Assembly (NCBI GenBank): GCA_002685255.1
Contig: NYWU01000001.1
Span: 1-64,000, forward strand
Reading direction: 5' to 3'
Length of the DNA stretch: 64,000 nucleotides
From: Idiomarinaceae bacterium
Lineage (GTDB): Bacteria > Pseudomonadota > Gammaproteobacteria > Enterobacterales > Alteromonadaceae
Program-made: the position numbers and the translations under genes
Notes under the pieces: generated by a model
Seen by the model: the letters and a program-made list of their open reading frames with translations, nothing else
The model's database searches: none
What the model was told of the DNA's origin: nothing
Part shown: positions 56,784 to 64,000 of the stretch, in pieces
Position numbering within the stretch: the first letter of the stretch is position 1
Layout: every line of letters starts with the position of its first letter

Positions 56784-58157
56784 TTATAAACGCCCTTGAT
56801 CATCTAACCATTTAAGTGTGTCGTAAAAACGGCGTATATTTCCTACATACGTAACCGGTTCATCACCCCGTGCAAAGCCAAATTTGGTTTGGCGATAAAA
56901 CTGCTTTTGTCTTAATAATGGCAAGCGCTGTTTCACATCTAGCCAACGATCGGGGTTGCCGCCTTGTCGCTCTGTTAACACTCGCGCATCCTCAAGATGA
57001 CCAAAACCAATGTTATAAGCCGCTAAGGCAAACCAGGTTCTATCGGGCTCTGGAATGCGAGCAGGAATTCGCTGCAGCATACGCTCAAAATAACGCGCTC
57101 CACCTCGAATGCTTTGTTCTGCATTGAGCCGACTCTTAACGCCCATCGCTTTAGCAGTTGGCAGTGTCAGCATCATCATACCGCGCACACCGGTGGGCGA
57201 TACCGCGCGAGGATTCCACAACGACTCTTGATACGAGATTGCCGCTAACAAACGCCAGTCGAGATCGCCCGAATGTTGCTTAAACAGATCGATGTATTTT
57301 GGAAGCTGCTGCTCGACTGCATCAATAAATAAGCTCGTGGTGACGTAATTAAACTGTTTTACATGACCAAAGTGCTTTTCTTTCAGGTACGCTAAACGCC
57401 CGCTATCACGCACTTCACCAAAATATTCAATGACTGCGGCATACAGTGAGTCGTCGGGTGCATTTTTTAATGCCCAAGCGACTTGTAACTCACGTTGCGT
57501 GGTGAATGCCACGCTCAGTCCCGGATGCGCACGTCGTTGTACTTCGAGTTGGTTGCTATCAGCGATGGTGTAGTCGATTTCCTCGCGATCAACCATGCGC
57601 ATCAGTTCAACGGCATCATGGTCACTGGTCGAGCGCCAGTTTAGCTCGGGGAACTCATCTTCAATGGAACGTAAAAACTCTTCATGGGAACTGCCCTGTA
57701 CGACCACTATCTCGCCATCGTCGACTTGCGCCCAGTCGCGTGGCCGTTGCCTTGAGCCTTGTTTAAATATGAGTTTATGACTGATTTCATCGTAGGGTGG
57801 CCCAAATCTAAATAGCTCACGTCGGTTAGCGGTTTCATCAAGCCCTGCGGCGACGATATCGACCTCGCCACGCTGCAATAGCGCAAACAGATCGGCGACA
57901 TCAAAGCGAGGCACCATGCGCACTTCAACGCCCATGCGACGAGCAAACCGTTGTGCGAGTTCGTACTCGAACCCCTGCTCGACTTCATGATCGTAATAGA
58001 AGCTGGTGGGGTTCATCAGTGTACCCACCCGCAACACCTGTCGCTCTTTAACGATTTGCAGTTGGTTGGGCGTAGGCTGCGGCGTACAGCCTTGCAACCC
58101 AAGTAAAAAGGTTACTAACAGCGCCGCACCACACCACTTTACTACCACTGACTTCAT
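56784..58157 (-). CDS. mltF: Membrane-bound lytic murein transglycosylase F
   Basis: MltF cleaves peptidoglycan glycan strands with formation of anhydro-muramic ends. It has 457 residues with a lipobox-like LLGLQGC (Cys24), so it is probably anchored in the outer membrane. A solute-binding type 3 domain covers about 40-265 (VLRVGTLMNPTSFYYDHEVE at its start), followed by an SLT domain near 285-430 with SYQESLWNPRAVSPTGVRGM carrying the catalytic Glu, and the AAYNIGFGHLEDARVLTE motif. The neighbouring gene rfaH converges after five bases; the amidohydrolase gene abuts its start. Confidence 0.94.
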   Translation of the reverse strand: MKSVVVKWCGAALLVTFLLGLQGCTPQPTPNQLQIVKERQVLRVGTLMNPTSFYYDHEVEQGFEYELAQRFARRMGVEVRMVPRFDVADLFALLQRGEVDIVAAGLDETANRRELFRFGPPYDEISHKLIFKQGSRQRPRDWAQVDDGEIVVVQGSSHEEFLRSIEDEFPELNWRSTSDHDAVELMRMVDREEIDYTIADSNQLEVQRRAHPGLSVAFTTQRELQVAWALKNAPDDSLYAAVIEYFGEVRDSGRLAYLKEKHFGHVKQFNYVTTSLFIDAVEQQLPKYIDLFKQHSGDLDWRLLAAISYQESLWNPRAVSPTGVRGMMMLTLPTAKAMGVKSRLNAEQSIRGGARYFERMLQRIPARIPEPDRTWFALAAYNIGFGHLEDARVLTERQGGNPDRWLDVKQRLPLLRQKQFYRQTKFGFARGDEPVTYVGNIRRFYDTLKWLDDQGRL

Positions 58158-59459
58158 CTACAGTGACTCAAGTGTCCAGTTAACGTATAGGTTAACGCCG
58201 GTTTTTAATGCATCTTCGTCGGCATAAAAATACGGCGAGTGATTACTCGGCTCCGACGCCATATCCCGATCTTCGGGCGTTACGCCTAAGAATACAAACA
58301 TCCCTGGGACTTCTAACGCATAGTATGAGAAATCCTCTGCGCCGGTAACCAATGGCACTTCTTTCACGTTGTCTGCGCCAGCAATTTCGCGAGTAATCGG
58401 TAGCATTTCGTCAACGAGGTCAGGGTTGTTCACCGTGACAGGATAGCCTAAATCGATTTCTACGTCCGCTTCAGCACCATTCGCCTCGGCAATAGTTTCC
58501 GCAGTGTGCGTCAGACGCTTGTGAATATCCGCACGAATATCCATGTCGAAATTACGGATGGTACCTATTAAGGTGACGTCATCGGGAATGATGTTATTGC
58601 GCACGCCCCCTTCGACAATACCAAAGGATACGACGGCAGGTGCTTTAGTGATATCCGTTTGGCGGCTGATAATCGTTTGCGCACTATTAATAATCTGTGC
58701 TGACGTCACAATGGGATCAACCCCTGCCCATGGACGCGAGCCGTGGGTTTGTTTGCCTTTGACGGTAATTTCAAATTTATCCGATGACGCCATTAATGGG
58801 CCTTTACGATAACCAATATGCCCGGTCGGGAAACCCGCCCAAACATGAATACCGAATACACGCTCAGGCTTATAGTCAGGAAATACATCACTGAACAGGC
58901 CTTGTTTTAGCATTAACTCAGCGCCGCCTTCCTCGCCCTCGGGCGCACCCTCTTCTGCGGGCTGGAAAATGAACAATACATTGCCGTTAAGCTCATCACG
59001 CATACTGGTGAGCTTCTCGGCTGCTCCCATCAACATAGCGACATGGGTATCGTGTCCACACGCGTGCATAACACCGACTTCCTTGCCGCGATAGGTTGAC
59101 TTCACGGTTGATTTAAATGGCACATCGGTTTTTTCAGTGACCGGTAAGGCATCCATATCAGCCCGTAATGCCACCGTGGGGCCATCACCACTGCCTTTTA
59201 ATAGACCCACCACACCGGTGTGAGCGATATCGGTTTTAACTTCTAATCCAAGTTCGCGCAGATGGTTAGCCACCATCTTAGCCGTTTCGTATTCACGGTT
59301 ACTCAATTCAGGATTGGCGTGAATATGACGACGCCAATCAATCACTTGTTGCTCCAGGTTACTATCAATCATCACCGGTGATTGCTGTTGTGCGTGCGTT
59401 GGTAGCGCCCAAGCGCTTATTACCGCTGCCGTTGTCAGTGCAAATGCCCAGTTCTTCAT
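58158..59459 (-). CDS. Exported M20-family amidohydrolase
   Basis: A 433-residue member of the M20D (IAA-amino acid/N-acyl amino acid hydrolase) group. The ATG at 59459 has GGGAGAA upstream and gives a signal peptide (FALTTAAVISAWALPTHAQ), so the enzyme is probably periplasmic; a longer frame upstream would overlap tadA control signals. Metal ligands are visible in MHACGHDTHVAML, in a glutamate-rich PAEEGAPEGEEGGAE and in a late HSPYF near 405. It would cleave acyl or amide groups from amino acids or peptides. It abuts mltF and diverges from tadA. Confidence 0.88.
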   Translation of the reverse strand: MKNWAFALTTAAVISAWALPTHAQQQSPVMIDSNLEQQVIDWRRHIHANPELSNREYETAKMVANHLRELGLEVKTDIAHTGVVGLLKGSGDGPTVALRADMDALPVTEKTDVPFKSTVKSTYRGKEVGVMHACGHDTHVAMLMGAAEKLTSMRDELNGNVLFIFQPAEEGAPEGEEGGAELMLKQGLFSDVFPDYKPERVFGIHVWAGFPTGHIGYRKGPLMASSDKFEITVKGKQTHGSRPWAGVDPIVTSAQIINSAQTIISRQTDITKAPAVVSFGIVEGGVRNNIIPDDVTLIGTIRNFDMDIRADIHKRLTHTAETIAEANGAEADVEIDLGYPVTVNNPDLVDEMLPITREIAGADNVKEVPLVTGAEDFSYYALEVPGMFVFLGVTPEDRDMASEPSNHSPYFYADEDALKTGVNLYVNWTLESL

Positions 59460-59535
59460 TGTTGTTCTCCCTGTGATGGGGGTTGGCCGCAAAATTTGGA
59501 TGTCTTTAACCTTAGTCTGCGCTAAAATCGCTGCC

Positions 59536-60033
59536 ATGACAACTGATGAAATCTACATGCAACGCGCCCTTGAGTTGGCGCAAAAAGCCGCTGACGAGGA
59601 TGAAGTGCCAGTCGGTGCGGTACTGGTGCTTGATGACACGATTATTGGCGAGGGCTACAACCAGGTCATCACATTATCGGACCCCAGTGCCCATGCCGAG
59701 GCGCAAGCAATTCGTGCGGCAGGTAAAAACGTCGACAACTACCGTCTGGTCGACTCGTCCTTATACGTTACCCTAGAGCCCTGTGCAATGTGTGCGGGAC
59801 TCATTACTCATGCGCGCGTTAGACGCTTGGTTTATGGTGCGCCCGATCCGCGCACCGGCGCAGCAGGCACGGCGATTGAAGTCCTTAATCATGCCTCAAT
59901 GAACCACCGCGTTGAGATAACGTCGGGCGTGTTAGCGGAGCCCTGCGGCGATATTCTGCGCCAGTTTTTCAGAGCTCGCCGAAAGAAGGCCTCAACCGAT
60001 AGCAGCGCCGGTGATAGCAAAGGCAACGATTGA
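59536..60033 (+). CDS. tadA: tRNA-specific adenosine deaminase
   Basis: TadA converts A34 to inosine in tRNA-Arg(ACG). The 165 residues start at the ATG at 59536, which matches the family (MTTDEIYMQRALELAQKA); an ORF extending upstream is not conserved. The zinc site is SAHAEAQAIRAAG (His and catalytic Glu) with EPCAMCAGLI (two Cys). The C-terminal tail is longer than needed (RRKKASTDSSAGDSKGND) and overlaps the end of the convergent antiporter gene by 42 bases. Confidence 0.95.
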   Translation: MTTDEIYMQRALELAQKAADEDEVPVGAVLVLDDTIIGEGYNQVITLSDPSAHAEAQAIRAAGKNVDNYRLVDSSLYVTLEPCAMCAGLITHARVRRLVYGAPDPRTGAAGTAIEVLNHASMNHRVEITSGVLAEPCGDILRQFFRARRKKASTDSSAGDSKGND

Positions 60034-61383
60034 CGCACCGCCCGCCAGTAACGCATAAGGTAGTTGCGTACGTACGTGGTCGATATGCTCGGTGCCAGAT
60101 GCCATGGAGGCAATGATGGTGGTGTCCGAAATCGGCGATGCATGATCACCGAAAATACCACCCGATATCGCTGCCGCGATAAACGGTGCCAACGGCAAAT
60201 TGAGCGACATTGCGATAGGAATCGCCAATGGCAACATGATGGCGAAGGTACCCCAGCTTGAACCAATAGAAAAGCCCGTTAATGCCGCCAGCACGAATAT
60301 CAGCGGTAACAACATCCAAACCTGTATGCTGCCATCCAGAATCGAGGCTAAAAACTCGCCCGTTCCCATATCACGCGTTAGACCACCTAAGGTAATGGAC
60401 AGCCACAAAATTACCGCGAGTGGCAAGATGTTCCATGCGCCCTGCAAGGCAGCTTTGATGATGGTGAGTAGCGACGTTTTACGTACCCATTTTGTACCCA
60501 CGATGGCAATCGCCAGCGCAGTATAGATAGCAATAAACACGCTTAAGGTGCCATCGCCTTTAACCAGAACGCCGTTACCCGTAATTAATAACATCACCGG
60601 TACCATCACCACGAGGCTCAACAGCGACGTTAATACGACAGCCGTGCCTTTACCATAGCTCGGTTTGCTTTTACCTTCTTCACCCCAATTATGTTTAGAT
60701 ACGCGGTCGGGCTGTGCATTACGCTCGAACGCTTTCATCGGACCGATGTTCCAGTCAAACCACGCCACTAAAAGCGCCAACAGGACTGCGAAGATAGCGT
60801 AGAAGCTAAAGCCTAACGACTGAATAAATACCCATAAGGGTTCTTCAACGCCTTGTTTAGCGATCAGTGTGAGATTAAAGGCGCCCCATGCGTTGAGTGG
60901 AATCAAAATACAAATTGCAGCACAGGTGGAATCCACGATGTAGGCGAGTTTTTCGCGCGAAATACCCAGGCGATCGTAGAGCGGACGCGAGGTCGTGCCA
61001 GCAATCATGATTGTGACGTTGGATTCGATAAATACTACGACACCCAGTACCCACGTCATCATGCGTGCGCGGCGTTTGTTTTCAACCCACTGACGCTGTT
61101 CCAGTTTTTGCACAAACTGCTTAAAGGTACCGCCCTTTTCTAGCACGCCAAATAAGGCACCAATACCCAATGTAAAGAACCACACCAGCATGTTGCTGCT
61201 GTCGGTCAGGGTACTCCAGCTCGACCACCCGATCCCTTGCGCCATACTTTGGATGGACGGCCAAAATAAAATGATATTAGCGAGTAAGATACCGCCAATC
61301 AGTGCCAATAGAACGCGTCGCGTCACTATGGCAAAAATGATGGCAAGTAGTGAGGGTAGTAAACTGGTCCAGCTCAGTTCCAT
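59992..61383 (-). CDS. NhaC-family Na+/H+ antiporter
   Basis: A 463-residue integral membrane protein of the NhaC/ion-transporter superfamily, with about 11 hydrophobic segments. Typical motifs are FFTLGIGALFGVLEKGGTFK near 70, VVFIESNVTIMIAGTTSRPL near 115, FSIGSSWGTFAIMLPLAIPI near 370 and AISGGIFGDHASPISDTTIIA near 405, the last two being conserved family blocks. It would exchange sodium for protons, as expected in a marine bacterium. Substrates other than Na+ (for example malate-lactate or tyramine exchange in relatives) cannot be excluded. The 3' end overlaps tadA. Confidence 0.87.
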   Translation of the reverse strand: MELSWTSLLPSLLAIIFAIVTRRVLLALIGGILLANIILFWPSIQSMAQGIGWSSWSTLTDSSNMLVWFFTLGIGALFGVLEKGGTFKQFVQKLEQRQWVENKRRARMMTWVLGVVVFIESNVTIMIAGTTSRPLYDRLGISREKLAYIVDSTCAAICILIPLNAWGAFNLTLIAKQGVEEPLWVFIQSLGFSFYAIFAVLLALLVAWFDWNIGPMKAFERNAQPDRVSKHNWGEEGKSKPSYGKGTAVVLTSLLSLVVMVPVMLLITGNGVLVKGDGTLSVFIAIYTALAIAIVGTKWVRKTSLLTIIKAALQGAWNILPLAVILWLSITLGGLTRDMGTGEFLASILDGSIQVWMLLPLIFVLAALTGFSIGSSWGTFAIMLPLAIPIAMSLNLPLAPFIAAAISGGIFGDHASPISDTTIIASMASGTEHIDHVRTQLPYALLAGGASIVAFAITGAAIG

Positions 61384-61453
61384 AGTGGCTTTTATCTAAT
61401 AAGTGATTGAGCGAGGTTAGCGGAATTAGCGGTAGGCGGCAAGATATGAAAAG

Positions 61454-61483
61454 AAAAAGGCCGCTCAAATGAGCGGCCTTTTT
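61454..61483. terminator. Bidirectional terminator after TonB receptor gene
   Basis: AAAAAGGCCGCTC and GAGCGGCCTTTTT form a long perfect inverted repeat with a four-base loop. It has T-runs on both strands and serves the minus-strand receptor that stops at 61504. Confidence 0.88.
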
Positions 61484-61503
61484 AGCTGTTTTATAACGCG
61501 TGC

Positions 61504-64000
61504 TTAGAATTTGTATTCGAAGCCTACACGTACTGACCACAATGAAGGCGCACCTGCACGTGATTGAACACGTGGGTCACGGAAGCTTTCAAATACGTAC
61601 TGACCTTGGTCGTTGATGCTGACATCAGCCACTGTCACAGCGCGTGGGAAGCTTGCTTCGTACAATACACCCCAGTCGTCGTTCAACAAGTTACCGAGGT
61701 TTTCAACAACGAAGAAGGCTGACGCTTCGTGGTCGCTGCTGAATGCTGGTAATTGTTGTTCCATACGGAAATCAACTTTGGTCCACCACTTCGAGTTGAA
61801 CTCGTTGCGTGGTGCGATACCACCTGCGTACTCACCTAATCCTTGTGAGTTGATGAAGTCAAAGAACGCTTGAGTATCAAACGGGTTGCCGTCGTCATCC
61901 ATGCCTGCTACGAAGTTAGGATCATCAGCACCGGTTGGTACGTACAGTAACTGGCGACCTTGGTAAGCAACATCACCAAATGCACCGTCAGACATCGTGA
62001 ACGAGTATGGACGACCTTCGTTACGCGTTGCGAATAAGGTCATGGTGTTCTCGTAACCCATGATTTCTGAAGTGTACGTTGCACGGAACGTGAAACGGTG
62101 TGGGATCTCGTAGTTAGAGGTCGACACGCCTGGGTTCTGTGGATTCGCTGTTGCTAAGTTAGTGTAGTTAGAGAACGCCACTGAGCTGGTCATTGGGTTC
62201 ACGTCTTCTGCACGGTTGTAAGCGTATGCGAAGCTCCAGTCTAAACCGAAGTCGTATGACTTGTTCAATGCCAATGACACGGTCGTTTGTGAACCTGAAT
62301 CGCCTTTAACATTGGTCAACAAGAAGTCATCGCCTTGGTCACGACCGTCAGTAGACAGTTCGCTGAAGATAGGACGACCATCTGGTGCGGTGCCCGTTTG
62401 CTCTAAACCAAGGTTGTAGATGACCGCTGCGTCTTTCTTCTCGGTGTGTAAGAAGTCAACCAATAACACGTAGTCGTTATCGAACGTGTAAGTTGCACCC
62501 AACGCGTATTTCCACTCGTTTGGCAATTCGAAGTTAGGATCCATGGTGTTGATTGGACCTTCACCGTTCGCATTGGCCACTTCGTCAAACAGGTTTTGTG
62601 GAATGTCGTAGATTGGACGACCTTCACCTGTGTGAGGAATGTTGAATAAGGTGTTACCGCCTGCGAAGAAATCATCAAATAGGTTCGCTTCGTACTGAGT
62701 GACACCGTTGTTAGAGTAATTGTTAGAGATCCATACGTTCGGGTTGCCGCCTGAATACAAGCCAACGCCACCACGTACTTCTAACTGTGGGCTCACAAAC
62801 CAGTTGAAACCAAAACGTGGTTGCAGTAAGTCCTGGCCGTCCATGTTTTGCTGGTTAGAGAAACCATAAAGGTCCTCTACCAATGGGTTGTTTACTGGGT
62901 TATCGCTGCTGGTGTACCAGTCATAACGCAAACCGTAAGTAAAGGTGATGTCCATTGGTGCGTAGTAGTACTCATCCTGAACGTACGCCGTGTTTACAGC
63001 GTAAGAGAATTCTGCTGCCGCGTCCGTTGGGTTGTTGGTACCTGCTGCGCTTTCATAAATTACGCGGCTTGGTGTACCGGCTTCAAACGCATCGATAGAA
63101 CCGAAGCGGTATTCACCTTGTGCTTCTTGTACGAACAAGTTGTAAACGTCGTATTTCTCTTGCTCGATACCGGCAGAGATGATGTGGTCGCCCGCAAGGT
63201 AAGTACCTTTTAATTTGAAGAACGTCGTGTCGTACTTCAATTTGTTTGCATGACGCGAGTCATCTGCACCCAAGTATACGGTTGCATCGTTAACGCCGAT
63301 TTGAACTTCACCAAACTCGGTGCCGCCTAATGGGTTAACACGTGCGTCTAACTCTGAGTAACCGACACGTACTTCGGTTGAGAAGTTATCCGTCCAGTCA
63401 GAGAAGAACTCACCGACATATGAAGTGAACTTAGAACCACGCTCATAGAAGTGGTTTGAGAACTCAAGCTCATCAGCATCGCCGTCTGATTCGGCAATTG
63501 AGAAGCCGTCGTTGTAGTTGTACGTGAATGATGCACGGTGCGCGTCATTGATGTACCAATCTAACTTAGCAAGGAACTTCTCGTCTTCAACTGGCAAGCT
63601 CGCAGGGAACGTGCCTGGGTCATAGTTGTAGTTGTTGATCGCGATTTGACGAATACGTTCTGCGTCTGCTGCAGACACACCCAATACAGGTGATGCTACG
63701 CCGGTGCCTTCTGGGCCGCGGTCAAAGGTGTCAGAACCTTCAAGTTTTTCGTATGAGGTAAAGAAGAACAATTTGTCTTCTAAGATAGCGCCGCCGACAT
63801 TAAAGCCGTAACGTTTTTCGTTGAATGCGCCTACGTTAATAGTATCGCCTTCAAGCTCACTACCTTGTAATGAATCGTTGGTGTAGTCAAAGAACACACC
63901 ACCGAACATTTCGTTGTCACCTGATTTGGTAACAGCGTTGATGTTACATGCGGTGAAACCACCGTACTGCACATCAAACGGTGCGAATTCTACTGCAACC
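61504..64000 (-). CDS. TonB-dependent receptor, Oar-like, N-terminus cut by window edge
   Basis: A large outer-membrane receptor lacking its N-terminus because the gene begins beyond the window; about 832 residues are visible. The plug is seen at the edge (VEFAPFDVQYGGFTACNINA, then VTKSGDNEMFGGVFFDY). Many antiparallel beta strands follow, and the protein ends in a typical outer-membrane motif (SLWSVRVGFEYKF with terminal Phe). Asp/Asn-rich loops between strands suggest calcium or substrate binding. The layout resembles Oar-type receptors of Alteromonadales, probably with a carboxypeptidase-like domain before the plug. The ligand is unknown; peptides or oligosaccharides are typical for relatives. 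Confidence 0.85.
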   Translation of the reverse strand, partial: VAVEFAPFDVQYGGFTACNINAVTKSGDNEMFGGVFFDYTNDSLQGSELEGDTINVGAFNEKRYGFNVGGAILEDKLFFFTSYEKLEGSDTFDRGPEGTGVASPVLGVSAADAERIRQIAINNYNYDPGTFPASLPVEDEKFLAKLDWYINDAHRASFTYNYNDGFSIAESDGDADELEFSNHFYERGSKFTSYVGEFFSDWTDNFSTEVRVGYSELDARVNPLGGTEFGEVQIGVNDATVYLGADDSRHANKLKYDTTFFKLKGTYLAGDHIISAGIEQEKYDVYNLFVQEAQGEYRFGSIDAFEAGTPSRVIYESAAGTNNPTDAAAEFSYAVNTAYVQDEYYYAPMDITFTYGLRYDWYTSSDNPVNNPLVEDLYGFSNQQNMDGQDLLQPRFGFNWFVSPQLEVRGGVGLYSGGNPNVWISNNYSNNGVTQYEANLFDDFFAGGNTLFNIPHTGEGRPIYDIPQNLFDEVANANGEGPINTMDPNFELPNEWKYALGATYTFDNDYVLLVDFLHTEKKDAAVIYNLGLEQTGTAPDGRPIFSELSTDGRDQGDDFLLTNVKGDSGSQTTVSLALNKSYDFGLDWSFAYAYNRAEDVNPMTSSVAFSNYTNLATANPQNPGVSTSNYEIPHRFTFRATYTSEIMGYENTMTLFATRNEGRPYSFTMSDGAFGDVAYQGRQLLYVPTGADDPNFVAGMDDDGNPFDTQAFFDFINSQGLGEYAGGIAPRNEFNSKWWTKVDFRMEQQLPAFSSDHEASAFFVVENLGNLLNDDWGVLYEASFPRAVTVADVSINDQGQYVFESFRDPRVQSRAGAPSLWSVRVGFEYKF

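Overview
The window looks like a chromosomal segment from a marine gammaproteobacterium of the Alteromonadales type, with an Idiomarina-like genus as my best guess. I infer this from the mix of genes: an RfaH paralogue of NusG, a GlyGly-CTERM protease, an NhaC antiporter, an Oar-like TonB receptor, an SLC13 permease beside cysDN, and moderate GC in the housekeeping genes. No rRNA, tRNA, CRISPR array, transposase or integrase was seen. No gap between genes exceeds 300 bases.

From 1 to about 48 kb the window is one large locus for a surface polysaccharide exported by an ABC transporter. At the left edge a KpsC-type Kdo transferase (cut by the window) diverges from three glycosyltransferase genes, one of them resembling family GT29. 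Next, on the minus strand, come a sulfate permease and cysD-cysN. Upstream of these is a tightly packed operon of large glycosyltransferases and two sulfotransferases, led by rmlD-rmlA-rmlC (dTDP-L-rhamnose). A third sulfotransferase lies alone on the plus strand at 22.8 kb. From 23.6 to 35.8 kb is a visibly AT-richer block. It holds a paralogous glycosyltransferase-like pair around an unknown helical protein, a TPR-methyltransferase fusion, wbpE-wbpD-wbpB-wbpA (UDP-2,3-diacetamido-glucuronate synthesis) and two coiled-coil proteins. From 35.9 to 48.1 kb are rmlB, a GT4 enzyme, a half-length KpsC, kpsE, kpsT, kpsM, a KpsD/Wza-type outer-membrane channel, a small lipoprotein and a yjbEFGH-type (gfc-like) operon.

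Taken together, I infer a capsule or exopolysaccharide containing rhamnose, a diacetamido uronic acid and a Kdo linker. It is probably sulfated: sulfate import, sulfate adenylylation and three proteins with PAPS-sulfotransferase motifs lie in one locus. APS kinase (CysC) is not in the window. A 35-40 residue repeat (Y-P-D-V, H-Y, G-x-x-E-G-R) recurs in two large glycosyltransferases and in a non-enzymatic coiled-coil protein, which suggests a shared docking module.

From 48.3 to 64 kb the genes are mostly ordinary: a secreted GlyGly-CTERM metalloprotease, a small outer-membrane barrel, purL, a 47-residue arginine-rich protein, rfaH, mltF, an exported M20 amidohydrolase, tadA, an NhaC-type antiporter and a TonB-dependent receptor cut by the right edge. 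RfaH close to a very long polysaccharide operon fits its known role in antitermination, but I found no ops site at an operon head.
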